Assembly: GCF_900590755.1 (NCBI RefSeq)
Contig: NZ_UUOC01000038.1
Span: forward strand, 1-33,224
Length of the DNA: 33,224 nucleotides
Reading direction: 5' to 3'
Source: Pseudomonas viridiflava
Lineage (GTDB): Bacteria; Pseudomonadota; Gammaproteobacteria; Pseudomonadales; Pseudomonadaceae
A program made the position numbers and the translations under genes. This document shows positions 1 to 7,377 of the stretch, piece by piece. Each line of letters begins with the position of its first letter. Position 1 is the stretch's first letter. A model generated the notes under the pieces. It did not search any database and had not been told where the DNA came from. It saw nothing but the letters and a program-made list of their open reading frames with translations.

Positions 1-66
1 CTGCCGAAGGCTGCGAGGGCGTTGTGTCAGGCCTATTGCCTTCGCAGCCTTCGGCAGCTCCTACAG
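1..66. repeat. REPIN (inverted REP pair), GTAGGAGCTGCCG family, left end cut
   Basis: Two inverted arms, CTGCCGAAGGCTGCGA at the left and TCGCAGCCTTCGGCAG at the right, enclose a short centre containing GTTGTGTCAGG. The left arm lacks its GTAGGAG start because the window begins inside it. It lies just downstream of the minus-strand hydrolase gene. The same arms recur at 7278, 23860, 23975 and 29521, and with small variations at 1383, 6614 and 13950. Confidence 0.85.
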
Positions 67-74
67 GAAATGCA

Positions 75-869
75 TCAGACTCCGAAGACCTTCTTCAGAA
101 ACGCCTGCATGTCTTTCCAAGAGCTTTCGTCGGCGGCTTTGTTGTAGCCGATGTCCGGGCCGCCGTGTTCGCCGTGGCTCAGGCGGTCGGCATCCGGGTT
201 GGTGAAGCCGTGTTTGGCGTCGGCGAGGCTGACGAATTTGTAGTCGGCACCGGCCTTGTCCATTTCATTCTTGAAGGCGGTGACGTTTTCCGGGGTGACC
301 ATGGTGTCTTTCGCGCCGTGTTCAACCAGCATCGGCACTTTCACGCCGCCCGGTGTAGCCGGGGTGTTGGTGACCAGTGCGCCGTGGAAGCTGACCACGC
401 CCGCCAGGGCTTCGCCGCGACGTGCTGCGTCGAGCACGATCTTGCCGCCGAAGCAGTAGCCGATGGCGGCGATCTTGGCCGGGTTGGTCTGTGGCTGTTT
501 CTTGAGCTGTTCAAGGCCCGCATCGAAGCGCTTGTTGGCGGCGTCGCTGTCCTTCAGTGCGGCTTGCATGAAGGCCATGGCGTCTTTCGGGTGTTCGGTG
601 TTCTTGCCTTCGCCGTACATGTCGATGGCCATGGCGCTGTAACCAAGGGCGGCGAGGTCGCGGGCGCGGCGTTTGGCGTAGTCGTTCAGGCCCCACCATT
701 CGTGGACCACGATGATGCCGGGGCGTTGGCCCTTGATGGCGTCGTCATAGGCGTAATAACCCACCAGCTTGGTGCCGTCGGCGCTTTGATAGTTGATCTG
801 CTCGGTCTTGATGGCCGCCTGGGCCATGCCGGTCAGGGACATCATCACAAACGCAATCCAGAAACGCAT
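75..869 (-). CDS. Exported dienelactone hydrolase family protein
   Basis: An alpha/beta-hydrolase of 264 residues. Residues 1-18 look like a signal peptide (hydrophobic stretch ending AQA-A), so the enzyme probably works in the periplasm; classical dienelactone hydrolases are cytoplasmic. The family's catalytic elements are visible: the nucleophile Cys139 in GYCFGG, Asp188 in HGAKD, His210 in KHGFTNP, and Glu57 in HEWWG, which tunes the Cys in dienelactone hydrolase. The ATG at 869 follows AAGGAG at good spacing. Family knowledge suggests hydrolysis of a lactone or ester, but no chlorocatechol-pathway genes are nearby, so the substrate is unknown. It stands alone, divergent from the phoPQ operon, with a REPIN just past its stop. 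Confidence 0.85.
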   Translation of the reverse strand: MRFWIAFVMMSLTGMAQAAIKTEQINYQSADGTKLVGYYAYDDAIKGQRPGIIVVHEWWGLNDYAKRRARDLAALGYSAMAIDMYGEGKNTEHPKDAMAFMQAALKDSDAANKRFDAGLEQLKKQPQTNPAKIAAIGYCFGGKIVLDAARRGEALAGVVSFHGALVTNTPATPGGVKVPMLVEHGAKDTMVTPENVTAFKNEMDKAGADYKFVSLADAKHGFTNPDADRLSHGEHGGPDIGYNKAADESSWKDMQAFLKKVFGV

Positions 870-974
870 GGTCAGCTCCTTCTTCTTCGTATGGGTAAAT
901 GAGTGCTGAAGAAGACTAGCCCATTGTGCCGTCTGAAAAGTAGCGTGTGCGGTACATAGTTATTCCGCGTGCCT

Positions 975-1013
975 GTTCAGAGAGTGTTAAGCGCGTGTTC
1001 AGTAGAGGTTCAG
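975..1013 (+). promoter_or_regulatory. Array of four PhoP-type half-sites
   Basis: Four hexamers, GTTCAG (975), GTTAAG (986), GTTCAG (997) and GTTCAG (1008), start exactly 11 bp apart, one helical turn, in direct orientation. Tandem direct repeats with this phasing are the usual binding mode of OmpR/PhoB-family regulators. The array sits directly upstream of an operon encoding PhoP, so autoregulation by PhoP is the simplest inference. Four half-sites would fit two dimers. Confidence 0.7.
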
Positions 1014-1024
1014 GGCCCGCCCAT

Positions 1025-1030
1025 TAGTCT
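1025..1030 (+). promoter_or_regulatory. Putative -10 box of the phoPQ operon
   Basis: TAGTCT begins 12 bp after the end of the last GTTCAG half-site. That is the geometry of PhoP-activated promoters, where the distal half-site replaces a -35 box. No good -35 hexamer is seen. Transcription would start near 1036, leaving about 37 nt of leader before the ATG at 1073. Confidence 0.45.
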
Positions 1031-1072
1031 GGCCTCGTACCTGAATAGCGCCCGGCGCGAGAGGACTACAGC

Positions 1073-1387
1073 ATGCAGACCTTCAACAAGTTATTTCTGG
1101 CTTTGGCATTTCTGGGCGGCAGCGCAGCGGCGCAGGCGGCGGATAACAACGAACTGGCGCGCGCGCCGACGAACAAGTCCAGTGAGCGCTTCGAAGCCAT
1201 CGAGCGGCGCAGCTGGGGCCAGGGGTTGAGTCAGCAGGCTACCTATAATGGTGTGCCGGTGGCGCAGAAAAATCTGTCGGGCCATTATGATCTGCGCCAG
1301 CCAGCGGCGGTCGTGTTGAGTGCCAAGTCCGGTAGGTCCCAGGATTGGAAGCCGACACAGCAGGTGCTCCAAATGATTTCCTTGTAG
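1073..1387 (+). CDS. Small exported protein of unknown function, first gene of the phoPQ operon
   Basis: A protein of 104 residues that I do not recognise. Residues 1-22 form a convincing signal peptide (MQTFNKLFLALAFLGGSAAA followed by QA-A). The mature part is about 82 residues, polar, without cysteines or membrane segments, so it is probably periplasmic. The start follows GAGAGGA. It occupies the position that oprH, an outer-membrane barrel gene, holds in the P. aeruginosa oprH-phoP-phoQ operon, but it is far too short to be OprH. It should be PhoP-induced through the half-site array upstream. The stop codon TAG (1385-1387) is supplied by the first bases of a REPIN, so the original C-terminus may have been altered by that insertion. 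Confidence 0.6.
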   Translation: MQTFNKLFLALAFLGGSAAAQAADNNELARAPTNKSSERFEAIERRSWGQGLSQQATYNGVPVAQKNLSGHYDLRQPAAVVLSAKSGRSQDWKPTQQVLQMISL

Positions 1388-1455
1388 GAGCTGCCGCAGG
1401 CTGCGAAAGCGATCTGGCTGACAAATCGCCTTCGCAGCCTGCGGCAGCTCCTACA
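1383..1455. repeat. REPIN between the small exported gene and phoP
   Basis: The arms begin TGTAGGAGCTGCCGCAGGCT and end in the reverse complement, with a centre that reads ATTTGTCAGC on the minus strand. The left arm supplies the stop codon of the upstream small gene. The hairpin lies within the presumed operon transcript, 40 bp before phoP, so it could separate or stabilise segments of the message. Confidence 0.9.
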
Positions 1456-1495
1456 GGTCTATGTAACGATCCAGAACCCCACCCAGGAGAGCGTC

Positions 1496-2173
1496 ATGAA
1501 GTTGCTGGTGGTTGAAGATGAGGCGCTGTTGCGTCATCACTTGCAGACCCGTCTGACCGAGTCCGGCCACATAGTCGAGGCCGTGGCCAATGGTGAGGAG
1601 GCGTTGTATCAGGCCGGGCAGTTCAATCATGACCTGGCGGTGATCGACCTGGGTTTGCCGGGCATGAGCGGTCTTGAGCTGATCCGCCAGTTGCGCGTGG
1701 CCGGCAAGGTGTTTCCGATCCTGATTCTGACCGCTCGCGGCAATTGGCAGGACAAGGTCGAGGGCCTTGCCGCCGGGGCCGATGATTACGTGGTCAAGCC
1801 GTTTCAGTTCGAAGAGCTTGAGGCGCGGCTCAACGCATTGTTGCGCCGGGCCAGCGGTTTCACCCATTCAACCATCGTCGCCGGGCCGCTACTGCTGGAC
1901 CTGAACCGCAAACAGGCTTCGCTGGACGAACAGCCCCTGGCGCTGACCGCCTACGAATACCGCATCCTGGAATACCTGATGCGCCATCACCAGCAGGTGG
2001 TGGCCAAGGAGCGGTTGATGGAGCAGTTGTACCCAGACGACGAAGAGCGTGATCCGAACGTTATCGAGGTGTTGGTCGGACGCTTGCGGCGCAAGATCGA
2101 GGGCACGATGGCCTTCAAGCCCATCGAAACGGTGCGCGGCCTGGGTTATCTGTTCACTGAGCGATGTAAATGA
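1496..2173 (+). CDS. phoP: Response regulator PhoP
   Basis: A regulator of 225 residues in the OmpR/PhoB family. The receiver domain (about 1-115) has the acidic pocket Glu7-Asp8, the phosphoacceptor Asp51 in VIDLGLPGMSG, Thr79 and Lys101 (VVKPF). A winged-helix DNA-binding domain (about 125-222) ends in the GRLRRKIE and TVRGLGYLF motifs. Long stretches (LTARGNWQDKVEGLAAGADD; AYEYRILEYLMRHHQQ) match what I recall of P. aeruginosa PhoP. The start follows AGGAGAGCGTC. It is translationally coupled to phoQ by an ATGA overlap. In Pseudomonas, PhoP controls responses to low magnesium and cationic peptides, including lipid A modification. Autoregulation is expected through the array at 975-1013. 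Confidence 0.95.
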   Translation: MKLLVVEDEALLRHHLQTRLTESGHIVEAVANGEEALYQAGQFNHDLAVIDLGLPGMSGLELIRQLRVAGKVFPILILTARGNWQDKVEGLAAGADDYVVKPFQFEELEARLNALLRRASGFTHSTIVAGPLLLDLNRKQASLDEQPLALTAYEYRILEYLMRHHQQVVAKERLMEQLYPDDEERDPNVIEVLVGRLRRKIEGTMAFKPIETVRGLGYLFTERCK

Positions 2174-3516
2174 TTCGTTCGCTGCACCTGCGTTTGCTGA
2201 TTGGCGCGGCGGCCCTGGCCGTGGTGTTCATGCTGTTGATGCTGCCTGCCTTGCAGGGCGCATTCAGTCTGGCGTTGCGCGGTTCCATCGAGCAGCGACT
2301 GGCGTCTGATGTGACGACGCTGATTTCTGCCGCCCGGGTCGAGCATGGTCGCCTGTTGATGCCAGCCGTGTTGCCCAGCGAGCAATTCAACCTGCCGGGC
2401 TCTCGGCTGCTGGGTTACATCTATAACCGTCAAGGTGATCTGGTCTGGCGTTCGCTGGCCACCGAAGATGAAAATATCGATTACCAGCCGCGCTACGACG
2501 GCAAGGGCAGCGAGTTTTCCCTGATCAAGGAAGCCAACGGCGAAGAATTCTTTGTCTATGACGTGGAGATCCGCCTGCTGGGCGGGCGCAATGCGGCGTT
2601 CAGTATCGTGGCGCTGCAACCGGTGCGTGGCTATCAGGAAACCGTCAGTGCCTTGCGGCAAAAGCTCTATCTGGGTTTTGGCGCGGCGCTGATCGTGCTG
2701 TTGGCGTTGCTCTGGTTGGGTTTGACCTGGGGCCTGCGTGCGCTGCGGGGCTTGAGTCAGGAGCTGGATGAAGTCGAGTCCGGTGCCCGGGACAGCCTCA
2801 GTGAGAATCACCCCAGCGAACTGCTGCGTCTGACCGGGTCGCTTAACCGATTGCTCTCCAGTGAGCGTGAACAACGTATCCGCTATCGCGATTCTCTGGG
2901 TGATCTGGCCCACAGCCTGAAAACCCCCTTGGCGGTGTTGCAAGGCGTCAGCGAAACCATCGCCAAACGCCCAGAGGACGTGGAGCAGGCGCGCATCCTG
3001 CAATCGCAGATCGAGCGCATGAGCCAGCAGATTGGCTATCAGTTGCAACGCGCCAGCCTGCGTAAAAGCGGGCTGGTGCGCCATCACGTCCGGCTGCGCC
3101 CGGTGGTGGAAAGCCTGTGCAATACCCTGGAAAAGGTCTACCGCGACAAGCAGGTCAAGGTCACCCTGGATTTGCCTGATGAATGCTCGGTGCCCATGGA
3201 GGAGGGCGCGTTACTCGAGATGCTCGGCAACTTGCTGGAGAACGCCTATCGACTGTGTCTGGGCGAAGTGCGGGTCAGCTTGCGTACTTCGGCCGCAGGC
3301 GATGAACTGTGCGTCGAAGACGACGGCCCTGGTGTGCCGGAAGATCAGCGCGAACGCATCCTGCAACGGGGCGAGCGGCTGGACCGGCAGAATCCGGGGC
3401 AGGGGATTGGTCTGGCGGTGGTCAAGGACATCATCGAAAGCTACAACGCCCGATTGACCCTGGACGATTCCTCGTTGGGTGGCGCGGCGTTCCGGATCCA
3501 TTTTTTGGTGGGGTAG
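2170..3516 (+). CDS. phoQ: Sensor histidine kinase PhoQ
   Basis: An inner-membrane kinase of 448 residues. One membrane segment lies at about 8-30 and a second at about 167-188, bracketing a periplasmic sensor of about 135 residues with acidic patches (ATEDENIDY, EANGEEF), as expected for a Mg2+/cationic-peptide sensor. A HAMP linker follows, then the dimerisation box with His248 (GDLAHSLKTPLAVLQG). The ATPase domain shows the N box (EMLGNLLENA), G1 (VEDDGPGVPE) and G2 (GQGIGLAVVKDI). Its ATG overlaps the phoP stop, so the two are co-translated. It phosphorylates and probably dephosphorylates PhoP. It ends 14 bp before a REPIN of a different arm family. Confidence 0.93.
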   Translation: MIRSLHLRLLIGAAALAVVFMLLMLPALQGAFSLALRGSIEQRLASDVTTLISAARVEHGRLLMPAVLPSEQFNLPGSRLLGYIYNRQGDLVWRSLATEDENIDYQPRYDGKGSEFSLIKEANGEEFFVYDVEIRLLGGRNAAFSIVALQPVRGYQETVSALRQKLYLGFGAALIVLLALLWLGLTWGLRALRGLSQELDEVESGARDSLSENHPSELLRLTGSLNRLLSSEREQRIRYRDSLGDLAHSLKTPLAVLQGVSETIAKRPEDVEQARILQSQIERMSQQIGYQLQRASLRKSGLVRHHVRLRPVVESLCNTLEKVYRDKQVKVTLDLPDECSVPMEEGALLEMLGNLLENAYRLCLGEVRVSLRTSAAGDELCVEDDGPGVPEDQRERILQRGERLDRQNPGQGIGLAVVKDIIESYNARLTLDDSSLGGAAFRIHFLVG

Positions 3517-3529
3517 AGCTATTCCGGTT

Positions 3530-3611
3530 GGAGCGAGGCTTGCCCGCGAAGAACGATGACGCGGTTAGTCAGATGGATCGAGGTGGCTGATTCGCGGGCA
3601 AGCACCGCTCC
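3530..3611. repeat. REPIN, GGAGCGAGGCTTGCCCGCGAA family
   Basis: The left arm GGAGCGAGGCTTGCCCGCGA pairs with the right arm TCGCGGGCAAGCACCGCTCC, with one small interruption. The arms are unrelated to the GTAGGAGCTGCCG family, but the centre still contains GGTTAGTCAG. It sits immediately after phoQ and may help end the operon message. Confidence 0.85.
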
Positions 3612-3662
3612 CACATGGCCAAGGCTATCCTCCGAGCCTCTGGTGCCTTCTCTCCTGCAATA

Positions 3663-3717
3663 GGCGGATACCCGCCACTCCTCTGCGGAAAATCCTCGCA
3701 TTCGGCGGAAATCCGCC
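3663..3717. promoter_or_regulatory. Three imperfect palindromes upstream of dctA, candidate DctD enhancer sites
   Basis: GGCGGATACCCGCC (3663-3676), TGCGGAAAATCCTCGCA (3684-3700) and GGCGGAAATCCGCC (3704-3717) are related inverted repeats of the form GCGG-n4-CCGC. They lie 80-130 bp upstream of the sigma-54 promoter, the normal distance for an enhancer. DctD, the activator of dctA genes, binds GC-rich inverted repeats. The match to DctD is inferred from position and general form, not from a motif search. Confidence 0.5.
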
Positions 3718-3794
3718 ACGTTTTGTTACAGGCCCAACTACTCTCTGAACCTACAGCCCTCGGATTACCTGGTATTCGCCGGTTATCGCAAAAT

Positions 3795-3809
3795 TGGCAC
3801 GAGCCTTGC
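3795..3809 (+). promoter_or_regulatory. Sigma-54 promoter of dctA (-24/-12)
   Basis: TGGCACG at 3795-3801 and TTGC at 3806-3809, separated by 4 bp, match the RpoN consensus TGGCACG-n4-TTGC perfectly. Transcription would start near 3821, giving a leader of about 115 nt. dctA is a classical RpoN- and DctBD-dependent gene, which supports the call. Confidence 0.85.
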
Positions 3810-3852
3810 GATAGAACTCGCAGGTCTGCTCACCGCAGCCGACAAAACAAAT

Positions 3853-3871
3853 CCCTCCAGTTGCAGGAGGG
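3853..3871 (+). promoter_or_regulatory. Hairpin in the dctA leader
   Basis: CCCTCC (3853-3858) pairs with GGAGGG (3866-3871) around a 7-nt loop. No T-run follows, so it is not an intrinsic terminator. It lies inside the inferred dctA 5' leader, 65 nt before the start codon. Its right arm resembles a Shine-Dalgarno sequence but no start codon is suitably placed. Confidence 0.4.
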
Positions 3872-3935
3872 TTAGCTCGTTAGGTATCTCGCGCATCACA
3901 TGAATGATGCCGACGGTACCCTTGAGGATGATGCC

Positions 3936-5294
3936 ATGACGACTCGTCAGCCCCTGTATAAATCCCTGTACTTCCAGGTGATCGTAGCCATTGTGATCGG
4001 TATTCTGATCGGTCACTTTTATCCTGAAACCGGCAAGGCTCTCAAGCCGCTGGGTGACGGCTTTATTAAACTGATCAAGATGGTTATTGCCCCAATCATT
4101 TTCTGTACGGTGGTCAGCGGTATCGCCGGCATGCAGAACATGAAATCGGTCGGCAAGACTGGCGGCTACGCGCTGCTTTACTTCGAAATCGTTTCCACCA
4201 TCGCCCTGCTCATCGGTCTGGTCGTGGTAAACGTGGTTCAGCCGGGCGCCGGCATGAACATCGACGTCAGCACTCTGGATGCCTCGAAAATCGCTGCCTA
4301 TGTAACAGCGGGCAAGGATCAGAGCATCGTTGGCTTCATCCTTAACGTGATCCCGAACACCATCGTCGGTGCGTTCGCCAACGGCGATATCCTGCAAGTG
4401 CTGATGTTCTCGGTAATCTTCGGTTTCGCTTTGCACCGCCTGGGTGCATACGGCAAGCCGGTGCTGGACTTCATCGATCGCTTCGCTCACGTGATGTTCA
4501 ACATCATCAACATGATCATGAAGCTGGCGCCAATCGGTGCTTTCGGCGCCATGGCGTTCACCATCGGTGCCTACGGCGTGAGCTCGCTGGTGCAGTTGGG
4601 TCAGTTGATGATCTGCTTCTACATTACTTGCGCACTGTTCGTGCTGATCGTGCTGGGCGGTATCTGCCGCGCCCACGGCTTCAGCGTTCTGAAACTGATC
4701 AAGTACATCCGTGAAGAACTGTTGATCGTGCTGGGTACTTCCTCTTCGGAATCCGCGCTGCCACGCATGCTGATCAAGATGGAACGCCTGGGCGCCAAGA
4801 AGTCGGTAGTGGGTCTGGTTATCCCGACTGGCTACTCGTTCAACCTGGACGGTACTTCGATCTACCTGACCATGGCGGCTGTGTTCATCGCTCAGGCGAC
4901 CAACACTCACATGGACATCACCCATCAGATCACTCTGTTGCTGGTGCTGCTGCTGTCGTCCAAAGGTGCTGCAGGCGTGACCGGTAGCGGCTTCATCGTA
5001 CTGGCTGCAACCCTGTCGGCTGTTGGCCACCTGCCGGTTGCCGGTCTGGCGCTGATCCTGGGTATCGACCGCTTCATGTCCGAAGCCCGCGCTCTGACCA
5101 ACCTGGTCGGTAACGCTGTTGCCACCCTGGTTGTTGCCAAGTGGGTAGGCGAGCTGGACAACGAAACCCTGCAAACCGAGCTGGCATCTGGTGGTCGTGC
5201 AATCGACAACACCATGCCGGTTGACGATCTGGGCGTCGCCGAGATGGCTGAAGAGCCTCTGACCCGTCCGATCCCGACGCGCAAGCCTGTGTAA
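3936..5294 (+). CDS. dctA: C4-dicarboxylate/proton (or sodium) symporter DctA
   Basis: An inner-membrane transporter of 452 residues in the DAACS (glutamate/dicarboxylate symporter) family, taking up succinate, fumarate and malate. Hydrophobic segments run along its length. The re-entrant serine-rich loop SSSESALPRM (about 269-278) and NLDGTSIY (about 303-310) are the family's substrate and cation signatures. Phrases such as LKPLGDGFIKLIKM and VNVVQPGAGMNIDVSTLDAS are typical of Pseudomonas DctA rather than GltP. I chose the ATG at 3936 because GAGG lies 8 nt before it; an in-frame ATG at 3900 would add 12 polar residues and has no ribosome site. Regulation is by RpoN with probable DctD sites upstream. 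A strong terminator follows. Confidence 0.93.
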   Translation: MTTRQPLYKSLYFQVIVAIVIGILIGHFYPETGKALKPLGDGFIKLIKMVIAPIIFCTVVSGIAGMQNMKSVGKTGGYALLYFEIVSTIALLIGLVVVNVVQPGAGMNIDVSTLDASKIAAYVTAGKDQSIVGFILNVIPNTIVGAFANGDILQVLMFSVIFGFALHRLGAYGKPVLDFIDRFAHVMFNIINMIMKLAPIGAFGAMAFTIGAYGVSSLVQLGQLMICFYITCALFVLIVLGGICRAHGFSVLKLIKYIREELLIVLGTSSSESALPRMLIKMERLGAKKSVVGLVIPTGYSFNLDGTSIYLTMAAVFIAQATNTHMDITHQITLLLVLLLSSKGAAGVTGSGFIVLAATLSAVGHLPVAGLALILGIDRFMSEARALTNLVGNAVATLVVAKWVGELDNETLQTELASGGRAIDNTMPVDDLGVAEMAEEPLTRPIPTRKPV

Positions 5295-5324
5295 TCACAC
5301 TCGGCGTCCGCTCTACGGGGCAAT

Positions 5325-5353
5325 AAAAAACCCATCTTCGGATGGGTTTTTTT
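5325..5353 (+). terminator. Rho-independent terminator after dctA
   Basis: AAAAAA, CCCATC, TTCG loop, GATGGG, then seven T. The tetraloop and symmetric A/T flanks make it a textbook terminator that could work in both directions. Confidence 0.95.
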
Positions 5354-5420
5354 ATGCCTGCGATTTACCCGTCTGGATTGGCTACGCTCAGTGCTGGGCG
5401 TGTTCATTTGAGGAGGTCCC

Positions 5421-6602
5421 ATGCAAGGTCCGTTGTCGTCACTGAAGGTGCTGGATTTCTCGACGTTATTACCGGGGCCTTTCGCTTCGTTGTTGCTGGC
5501 GGACATGGGCGCTGAAGTGCTGCGTATCGAATCGCCTTCACGCATGGATCTGCTGCGGGATTTGCCGCCTTTCGATCATGGCATTTCGGCGAGCCACGCT
5601 TACCTGAACCGCAACAAGCGCAGCCTGGCGCTGGACCTCAAGCAGCCAGCGGCGCTGGAAGTGGTCAAGCAACTGGTGATGGAGTACGACATCGTGCTGG
5701 AGCAGTTTCGGCCAGGGGTAATGGAGCGCCTTGGTATCGGCTACGAGGTGCTCAAAGCGCTCAATCCACGGCTGATTTACGTGGCGATCACCGGTTACGG
5801 CCAGACTGGCCCTTACCGCGAGCGTGCCGGGCATGACATCAATTACTTAGCCATGTCGGGGGTCGCCAGCCATACCGGGCGCAAAGAGAATGGCCCGTTG
5901 CCGCTGGGTTTTCAGGCCGCAGACGTCGCGGGTGGCTCGCTGCATGGGGTAATCGGCTTGCTGGCCGCAGTGGTGGCCCGGCAGCAAACCGGGCTGGGGC
6001 AATACGTGGACGTGAGCATGACCGACTGCGCATTCAGTCTCAACGCCATGGCGGGAGCAGGGTCTCTGGCCTGTGGTGTCGAGCCCGAGCGAGAAAGCCA
6101 GCTGCTCAACGGCGGCAGCTTTTATGACTATTACCGCAGTCGCGACGGCCGTTGGTTTTCAGTAGGCAGCCTGGAGCCGCCGTTCATGCAGGCGTTGTGC
6201 AAGGCGTTGCAGCGCCCGGAGCTGGCGAGCCAGGGGTTGTCAGCCCGGCCGGAAATCCAGGCGAGCCTGAAGAATGAGCTGCGGATGGAATTTGAAAAAC
6301 GCAGTTTCGAGGAGTTGCAGGCCTGTTTTTCGGCAATCGATGCCTGTGTCGAGCCGGTATTGAGTTTCGCAGAGGCGGTGCAGCATCCGCAGCTGCAAGC
6401 CAGGGAGGTGGTGACGCAAGTGCCACGCGGCGATGGCACTTCGCAAGCACAGATCGCCTGCCCGCTGAAGTTCTCCGAAGGGCTGGCGGCTCCCCGCCAC
6501 ATAGGCGTGAGGCTGGGGGCGGACAGTCAGCGGGTGTTGGAGGGGTTGGGGTATTCGGACGATAAAATTGCCGCCATGCGCGAGAGTGGCGCAATTCTGT
6601 AG
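5421..6602 (+). CDS. CaiB/BaiF (family III) CoA transferase, alpha-methylacyl-CoA racemase-like
   Basis: A family III CoA-transferase fold protein of 393 residues. The N-terminal CoA-binding part reads KVLDFSTLLPGPFASLLLADMGAEVLRIE. AGHDINYLAMSGV (136-148, with His138) and Asp168 in FQAADVAGG match the His/Asp pair that moves the alpha-proton in alpha-methylacyl-CoA racemase, more than the formyl-CoA transferase pattern. It could therefore racemise branched acyl-CoAs or exchange CoA between acids; sequence alone does not decide. The start follows AGGAGG at ideal spacing. It is a single gene between the dctA terminator and a REPIN, with no pathway partner adjacent. Confidence 0.82.
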   Translation: MQGPLSSLKVLDFSTLLPGPFASLLLADMGAEVLRIESPSRMDLLRDLPPFDHGISASHAYLNRNKRSLALDLKQPAALEVVKQLVMEYDIVLEQFRPGVMERLGIGYEVLKALNPRLIYVAITGYGQTGPYRERAGHDINYLAMSGVASHTGRKENGPLPLGFQAADVAGGSLHGVIGLLAAVVARQQTGLGQYVDVSMTDCAFSLNAMAGAGSLACGVEPERESQLLNGGSFYDYYRSRDGRWFSVGSLEPPFMQALCKALQRPELASQGLSARPEIQASLKNELRMEFEKRSFEELQACFSAIDACVEPVLSFAEAVQHPQLQAREVVTQVPRGDGTSQAQIACPLKFSEGLAAPRHIGVRLGADSQRVLEGLGYSDDKIAAMRESGAIL

Positions 6603-6613
6603 ATGCAGGCTTT

Positions 6614-6686
6614 TGTAGGAGCCGCCGAAGGCTGCGAAAGCAACCTGAAGGGCAGACCGCTTTCGCAGCCTTCGCTAGCTCCTACA
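6614..6686. repeat. REPIN, GTAGGAGCYGCCG family
   Basis: Arms TGTAGGAGCCGCCGAAGGCT and AGCCTTCGCTAGCTCCTACA. Both arms carry substitutions (GCC for GCT at left, GCT for GGC at right), so pairing is weakened near the tips. It lies between the convergent CoA transferase and SprT genes, in the normal place for a shared 3' hairpin. Confidence 0.85.
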
Positions 6687-6694
6687 GGCGAGTG

Positions 6695-7189
6695 TCATTC
6701 GACTCGCGTTTCCCCACTAAACACCAGCGTTTCGCGGCACTTTCTGCACAGGTAGCGTCGACCCTTGCGGACCATTTGATGGCGCTGGGCGGAGAACGGG
6801 AAGTCGCTACCCGCGCAAGGGCAGCGGTAGATGTAGCGGGTCACGCTACGGCGTTTGATGGCGTAGGTGTGGCAACGGTTGGGCGGCAGTTCGTAGACCC
6901 CGCGCATGATCAGCTGCCATTCCTCGCCATGAGGTTGAATGCGATCACCGAACAATTGATGGGCGATCAGGTGTGCGACTTCGTGAGCCACCGTCTGGCG
7001 CAGGAAATCATCGCTGTTTTCCCGGTACAACTGCGGATTGAAGCGCAGCATATTTTCATGCAGATGCGCGACACCTGCCTTCTGCCCGCGCAGCTTGAGG
7101 CTGACTACCGGACGTTTGAAGGGGCGTTTGAAAAAGGCTTCGGCTTGTTGGTAACAGACTTCGACACGGGTGTTGAGTTGCTCGGGCAT
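6695..7189 (-). CDS. SprT family zinc metalloprotease-like protein
   Basis: A protein of 164 residues with the SprT-like arrangement: a metallopeptidase motif His69-Glu70-x-x-His73 (VAHEVAHLIAH) and a C-terminal zinc ribbon with Cys106, the Cys123/Cys125 pair and Cys148-x-x-Cys151. Eukaryotic relatives (SPRTN) digest DNA-protein crosslinks; the role of bacterial SprT is poorly established, so the activity is inferred from the motif. The ATG at 7189 has GGAG about 12 nt upstream, a weak arrangement. It ends 9 bp from a REPIN. Confidence 0.85.
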   Translation of the reverse strand: MPEQLNTRVEVCYQQAEAFFKRPFKRPVVSLKLRGQKAGVAHLHENMLRFNPQLYRENSDDFLRQTVAHEVAHLIAHQLFGDRIQPHGEEWQLIMRGVYELPPNRCHTYAIKRRSVTRYIYRCPCAGSDFPFSAQRHQMVRKGRRYLCRKCRETLVFSGETRVE

Positions 7190-7277
7190 GCTTCATCGGT
7201 CTCCAGAGAACGCGAGTATGCCGCAAAAGGCGGGGCGATCGAAAACCTGAGGTGCCGAATGGTCACGATGCGTCACC

Positions 7278-7350
7278 TGTAGGAGCTGCCGAAGGCTGCG
7301 AACGGGATGCACATGACACACCGCTTTCGCAGCCTTCGGCAGCTCCTACA
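7278..7350. repeat. REPIN, GTAGGAGCTGCCG family
   Basis: Near-perfect arms, beginning TGTAGGAGCTGCCGAAGGCT and ending AGCCTTCGGCAGCTCCTACA. The centre reads GGTGTGTCA on the minus strand. It lies between the Yip1-family and SprT genes, both on the minus strand. Confidence 0.92.
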
Positions 7351-7377
7351 GGCAGTTCATACAGGTGGCTTCGTCAT

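Noticed and set aside
24..902. Long plus-strand reading frame (292 codons) opposite the dienelactone hydrolase gene
   Set aside because: It is the antisense shadow of a gene with signal peptide, catalytic residues and ribosome site; it begins inside a REPIN and has no ribosome site.
2146..3087. 313-codon minus-strand frame opposite phoQ
   Set aside because: Gln/His-rich antisense reading; phoQ has all kinase motifs on the other strand.
3783..5174. 463-codon minus-strand frame opposite dctA
   Set aside because: It is rich in His, Gln and Asp as expected from antisense of a membrane protein gene. dctA itself has a sigma-54 promoter, ribosome site and terminator.
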